6,761 nt of DNA, from assembly GCA_041736465.1 (NCBI GenBank), contig JBGSTO010000074.1, positions 1-6,761 of the forward strand, in the 5' to 3' direction. This DNA comes from JAJUJL01 sp041736465 (GTDB lineage Bacteria > Chloroflexota > Anaerolineae > Anaerolineales > UBA4823). Below the pieces are notes generated by a model. It saw only the letters and a program-made list of their open reading frames with translations. It did not search any database and was not told where the DNA came from. Positions 5,176 through 6,761 of this stretch are shown piece after piece (within the stretch, counting starts at the first letter, position 1; every line of letters begins with the position of its first letter). Position numbers and translations under genes: made by a program.

Positions 5176-5205
5176 TCACTGCGATGTGTTCCTCATTCGC
5201 AGTGA
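5176..5205. promoter_or_regulatory. perfect 9-bp inverted repeat in the leader of the small gene
   Basis: TCACTGCGA (5176-5184) and TCGCAGTGA (5197-5205) are exact reverse complements separated by 12 bp, giving 21 bp between half-site centres, about two helical turns. It ends 3 bp before the ATG. It could be an operator for a dimer or, in RNA, a hairpin that places an AGGA (5190-5193) in its loop and the start codon at its foot. Confidence 0.5.
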
Positions 5206-5210
5206 ATTTA

Positions 5211-5290
5211 GCAAACTGCTCTCACCAAACCATCACCAAACAGTCACTATGCAACTGCTCTCACCAACCCAACAACAGACAGTCACTATG
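5211..5290. repeat. two 39-bp imperfect direct repeats between SARP gene and small gene
   Basis: The two copies (5211-5251 and 5251-5290) both run from CTGCTCTCACCAA to CAGTCACTATG (AACTGC at 5214 and 5253, a 39-bp period), differing mainly in the middle. In the first copy TCACCAAAC occurs twice, at 5222-5230 and 5233-5241, an 11-bp period. The second copy contains the tandem stop TAG TGA of the SARP gene. Known SARP regulators bind direct repeats spaced about 11 bp (or multiples) near promoters, so these are candidate binding sites; that link is inference. Confidence 0.7.
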
Positions 5291-6239
5291 GATTCTGATG
5301 TAATTTGTGCAGCAGATCAACCGCCTCAGAGAGCTGCTGCTGCGCCTGGTTGAAGGTGTGCTGCGCCTGCAGGATGCGGCGCTGCACTTCCTCCAGCGAT
5401 ACCGCCACGGCGCTTTCCTTGCTGACCGCCGGCGCAGGCTGAGCGCCAGGCGCAGCGGCAGGGGCGGGCAGCTCCGCCGCCAGCGGGTCTCCCGCCTGGA
5501 TGCGGGCTGCCAGCGTTTGCGTTTCCGGCATGGGCTCGATGCTCAGCTCCTGGCGGATCAACTGGCGGCACTGCTCGTACTGCACCAGGGCCTGGGCGCG
5601 CCGCCCGGTAGCGTGGTACAGGCGCATCACAGCGCGGTGGATATCCTCGCGCAGCGGGTCGTGCCGCAGCAGCTCCAGCCCGGTCTCCAGGCTGCGCTCC
5701 AACTCGTTGTGCTGCTGGTAGGTGCGCATCAGGCATTCTTTGGCGTTCAGGTACAGCAGCCGCATGCGCTCCCGTTCGCGCAGCGCCCAGTCGTCGTAAA
5801 ACGACTCGAGCAGCTCGCCCTGGTACAGGTCAAGACTTTGCTCCAGAGCCGCCAACTCGGTGGGCTGCAGCCCATTTTCCGGACGGGTCAGCGCCGGTTT
5901 GACCGCCGCTTCAAAAGCCAGGGTGTCCACCCACACCCGGCAGTCAGGATTGAGGCAGATCTCCCCGCCGGGGGTCGAGAGCAAGATCGATTCGTCGCTG
6001 GGCTGGGCGGCTTCCAAAGCCAGGCGCATGCGCCACAGCGCCGTATTGAGGCAGCTGCGCGCAGCCGCCTCGTCGCTCTCCCCCCAAAATACACCCGCCA
6101 GAACCTGGCGCGGGCAGGGGCGCGCCCCCTGCAGGATCAAATATGCCAGCAGACCTTGCGTAGTGCGTGTCAGGCGTATTTCGCGGTAAGGATCTTCATA
6201 ATGAACGCGCACGCTTCCGAAGAGATAAATTCGCAACAT
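5286..6239 (-). CDS. SARP-like transcriptional regulator (winged helix plus BTAD)
   Basis: This is a 317-residue DNA-binding regulator. Residues 1-96 match the OmpR/PhoB-type winged helix of AfsR/SARP proteins: LRIYLFGSVRV, then LTRTTQGLLAYLILQGARPCPRQVL, FWGESDEAAARSCLNTALWRMRLAL and LLSTPGGEICLN. Residues 103-249 match the bacterial transcriptional activation domain, with WVDTLAFEAA, YQGELLESFYDDWALRERERMRLLYLNA, helical TPR-like repeats with LRHDPLREDIHRAVMRLYHATGRRAQALVQYEQC, and LSIEPMPETQ. An Ala/Pro linker (253-272) leads to a Gln-rich helix likely to form a coiled coil (279-313). There is no ATPase or large TPR module, unlike AfsR or many MalT-like proteins, so it is a short stand-alone form. 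GAGGTG lies 5 nt before ATG 6237-6239, and an in-frame TGA five codons upstream fixes the start. It may control the downstream small gene and/or the divergent gene at 6541. Confidence 0.85.
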   Translation of the reverse strand: MLRIYLFGSVRVHYEDPYREIRLTRTTQGLLAYLILQGARPCPRQVLAGVFWGESDEAAARSCLNTALWRMRLALEAAQPSDESILLSTPGGEICLNPDCRVWVDTLAFEAAVKPALTRPENGLQPTELAALEQSLDLYQGELLESFYDDWALRERERMRLLYLNAKECLMRTYQQHNELERSLETGLELLRHDPLREDIHRAVMRLYHATGRRAQALVQYEQCRQLIRQELSIEPMPETQTLAARIQAGDPLAAELPAPAAAPGAQPAPAVSKESAVAVSLEEVQRRILQAQHTFNQAQQQLSEAVDLLHKLHQNP

Positions 6240-6244
6240 CCTTG

Positions 6245-6250
6245 CACCTC
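6245..6250 (-). promoter_or_regulatory. ribosome binding site of the SARP gene
   Basis: GAGGTG on the minus strand lies 5 nt before the ATG at 6239. Confidence 0.65.
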
Positions 6251-6438
6251 TTCACACCCAATGCTCATCCTTAAATAATCTCAGCTCTGCAGTCGGATCG
6301 AACTCTCCTGCATCTCCTCCGGGAATAGTTTATTCACCCTACACCAGCCCAGGTGCGGCTGGAAAATCCCCCTGGTCAGGTTGTGTTGATCGATCGAGCG
6401 AAACCACCGGTAGCACCGGCGTGTGCGGCGTAATCCTC

Positions 6439-6467
6439 ATTATAACCAAAATCACCTTTCAAGGCAA
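6439..6467 (-). promoter_or_regulatory. sigma-70-type promoter of the SARP gene
   Basis: On the minus strand TTGCCT (6462-6467) and a perfect TATAAT (6439-6444) are separated by exactly 17 bp. A start near 6432 would give a leader of about 190 nt before the SARP ATG, long for a simple leader. It is the best-formed promoter in the window. Confidence 0.6.
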
Positions 6468-6540
6468 TTGCGGATATATTGCATTTAATAAGTCTTAATT
6501 AATCCACTGTGATTGTACGGTGATGCAGGTGTGAGCAGGG

Positions 6541-6761
6541 ATGGCTAGAATAAACTGGCGGGCATCCTCCGGATGGTCTGCATTGCAAACTATGACGCGC
6601 ATCCAACCTTCCTTACAACGGACAAACGGTAAAACGCTGCCTGCACCCGGCGGCGGTTTTCCCGCGCGGCTCGCCTTCCGCGAGCTGTCGCTTGGGCTGC
6701 TGGCGCTGGACCAGCGCCTGGCGCAAGCTCTGGCAGCCGCCGAACAGGCTTTCGGCAGCCA
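6541..6761 (+). CDS. N-terminal part of an unidentified protein, runs off the window
   Basis: An open frame runs from ATG 6541 to the window end without a stop (73 complete codons). The first 30 or so residues are unremarkable; from residue 43 (RLAFRELSLGLLALDQRLAQALAAAEQAFG) it becomes an Ala/Leu-rich amphipathic helix with strong third-position GC, as in the real genes here. Helices of this type open some AAA-family ATPases in high-GC Chloroflexota, but that is a guess; no Walker motif has been reached yet. An AGGT 10 nt upstream (6527-6530) is a distant SD for ATG 6541, while the in-frame ATG 6592 has none, so the start is uncertain. It is divergent from the SARP gene and shares its upstream region. 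Confidence 0.5.
   Translation, partial: MARINWRASSGWSALQTMTRIQPSLQRTNGKTLPAPGGGFPARLAFRELSLGLLALDQRLAQALAAAEQAFGS

Larger units (their letters stand above)
6240..6540. other. divergent intergenic region
   Basis: This 301-bp gap separates the SARP gene (minus) from the gene at 6541 (+). It holds the SARP promoter (6439-6467) and an AT-rich block (about 6466-6505) that may carry the promoter of the + strand gene, though no clear hexamer pair was found for it. The SARP transcript would have a leader of about 190 nt, within which a GGAGGAG and a short ATG frame (about 10 codons, ATG near 6316) occur. No RNA gene or strong terminator is evident. Confidence 0.5.

Noticed and set aside
5211..5290. 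CRISPR mini-array or toxin-antitoxin locus
   Set aside because: There are only two imperfect contiguous copies without spacers, and neither neighbour resembles a toxin or Cas protein.
5307..6278. 323-residue plus-strand open frame
   Set aside because: It is antisense to the SARP gene, Gln/Arg/Leu-rich, with no domain.
6316..6345. Short upstream open frame in the SARP leader as a real gene
   Set aside because: At about 10 codons with the SD almost touching the ATG, it is likely chance; it is noted only as part of the leader.

Overview
The window looks like a chromosomal stretch of a Chloroflexota bacterium, probably Anaerolineae-like; this is inference. The clues are high-GC genes, a stand-alone SARP/BTAD transcription factor, and a secreted enzyme whose C-terminus ends in a YLPLIRN tail of the kind common on exported proteins of this phylum. 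A dense population of GTAG-headed palindromic repeats points the same way.

Layout, left to right: (1) 1-206 is the C-terminal end of a DegV-family protein on the + strand. (2) 222-1473 is a repeat island of about 1.25 kb built around a small REP-associated tyrosine transposase (RAYT, minus strand, 534-1046). The island holds two homologous copies of a 187-bp composite element with nested inverted repeats, plus extra tandem half-units. The left copy differs in length from the right one by exactly one 30-bp tandem duplication. (3) 1469-2461 (minus) is an SDR-type NAD(P)-dependent epimerase/dehydratase with a good SD and a TATAAT box. (4) 2462-2627 is an intergenic region holding a perfect 19-bp hairpin and a second, unrelated GTAG-headed palindrome. 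(5) 2628-4733 (minus) is an exported protein with five 52-residue repeats (BTRD1-like) followed by a serine beta-lactamase-fold hydrolase domain, the architecture of polyglycine-hydrolase-like proteins. (6) 4927-5172 (minus) is a small uncharacterised protein. Its leader carries a perfect 9-bp inverted repeat and two 39-bp direct repeats, one of which contains an exact 9-bp repeat at 11-bp spacing. (7) 5286-6239 (minus) is a SARP-like regulator (winged helix plus BTAD) with its own promoter at 6439-6467. (8) 6541-6761 (+) is the start of a divergent gene that runs off the window, product uncertain.

The most notable pattern is how the repeats meet the genes. All three minus-strand coding sequences that touch a GTAGGGG repeat run directly into its GTAG head. 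In the SDR and hydrolase genes the TAG stop codon is itself the TAG of that head. In the RAYT gene the phase differs, so translation continues 12 codons into the repeat. The SARP gene and the small gene downstream form a plausible regulator-target pair or short operon, with the structured leader between them as the candidate control region.
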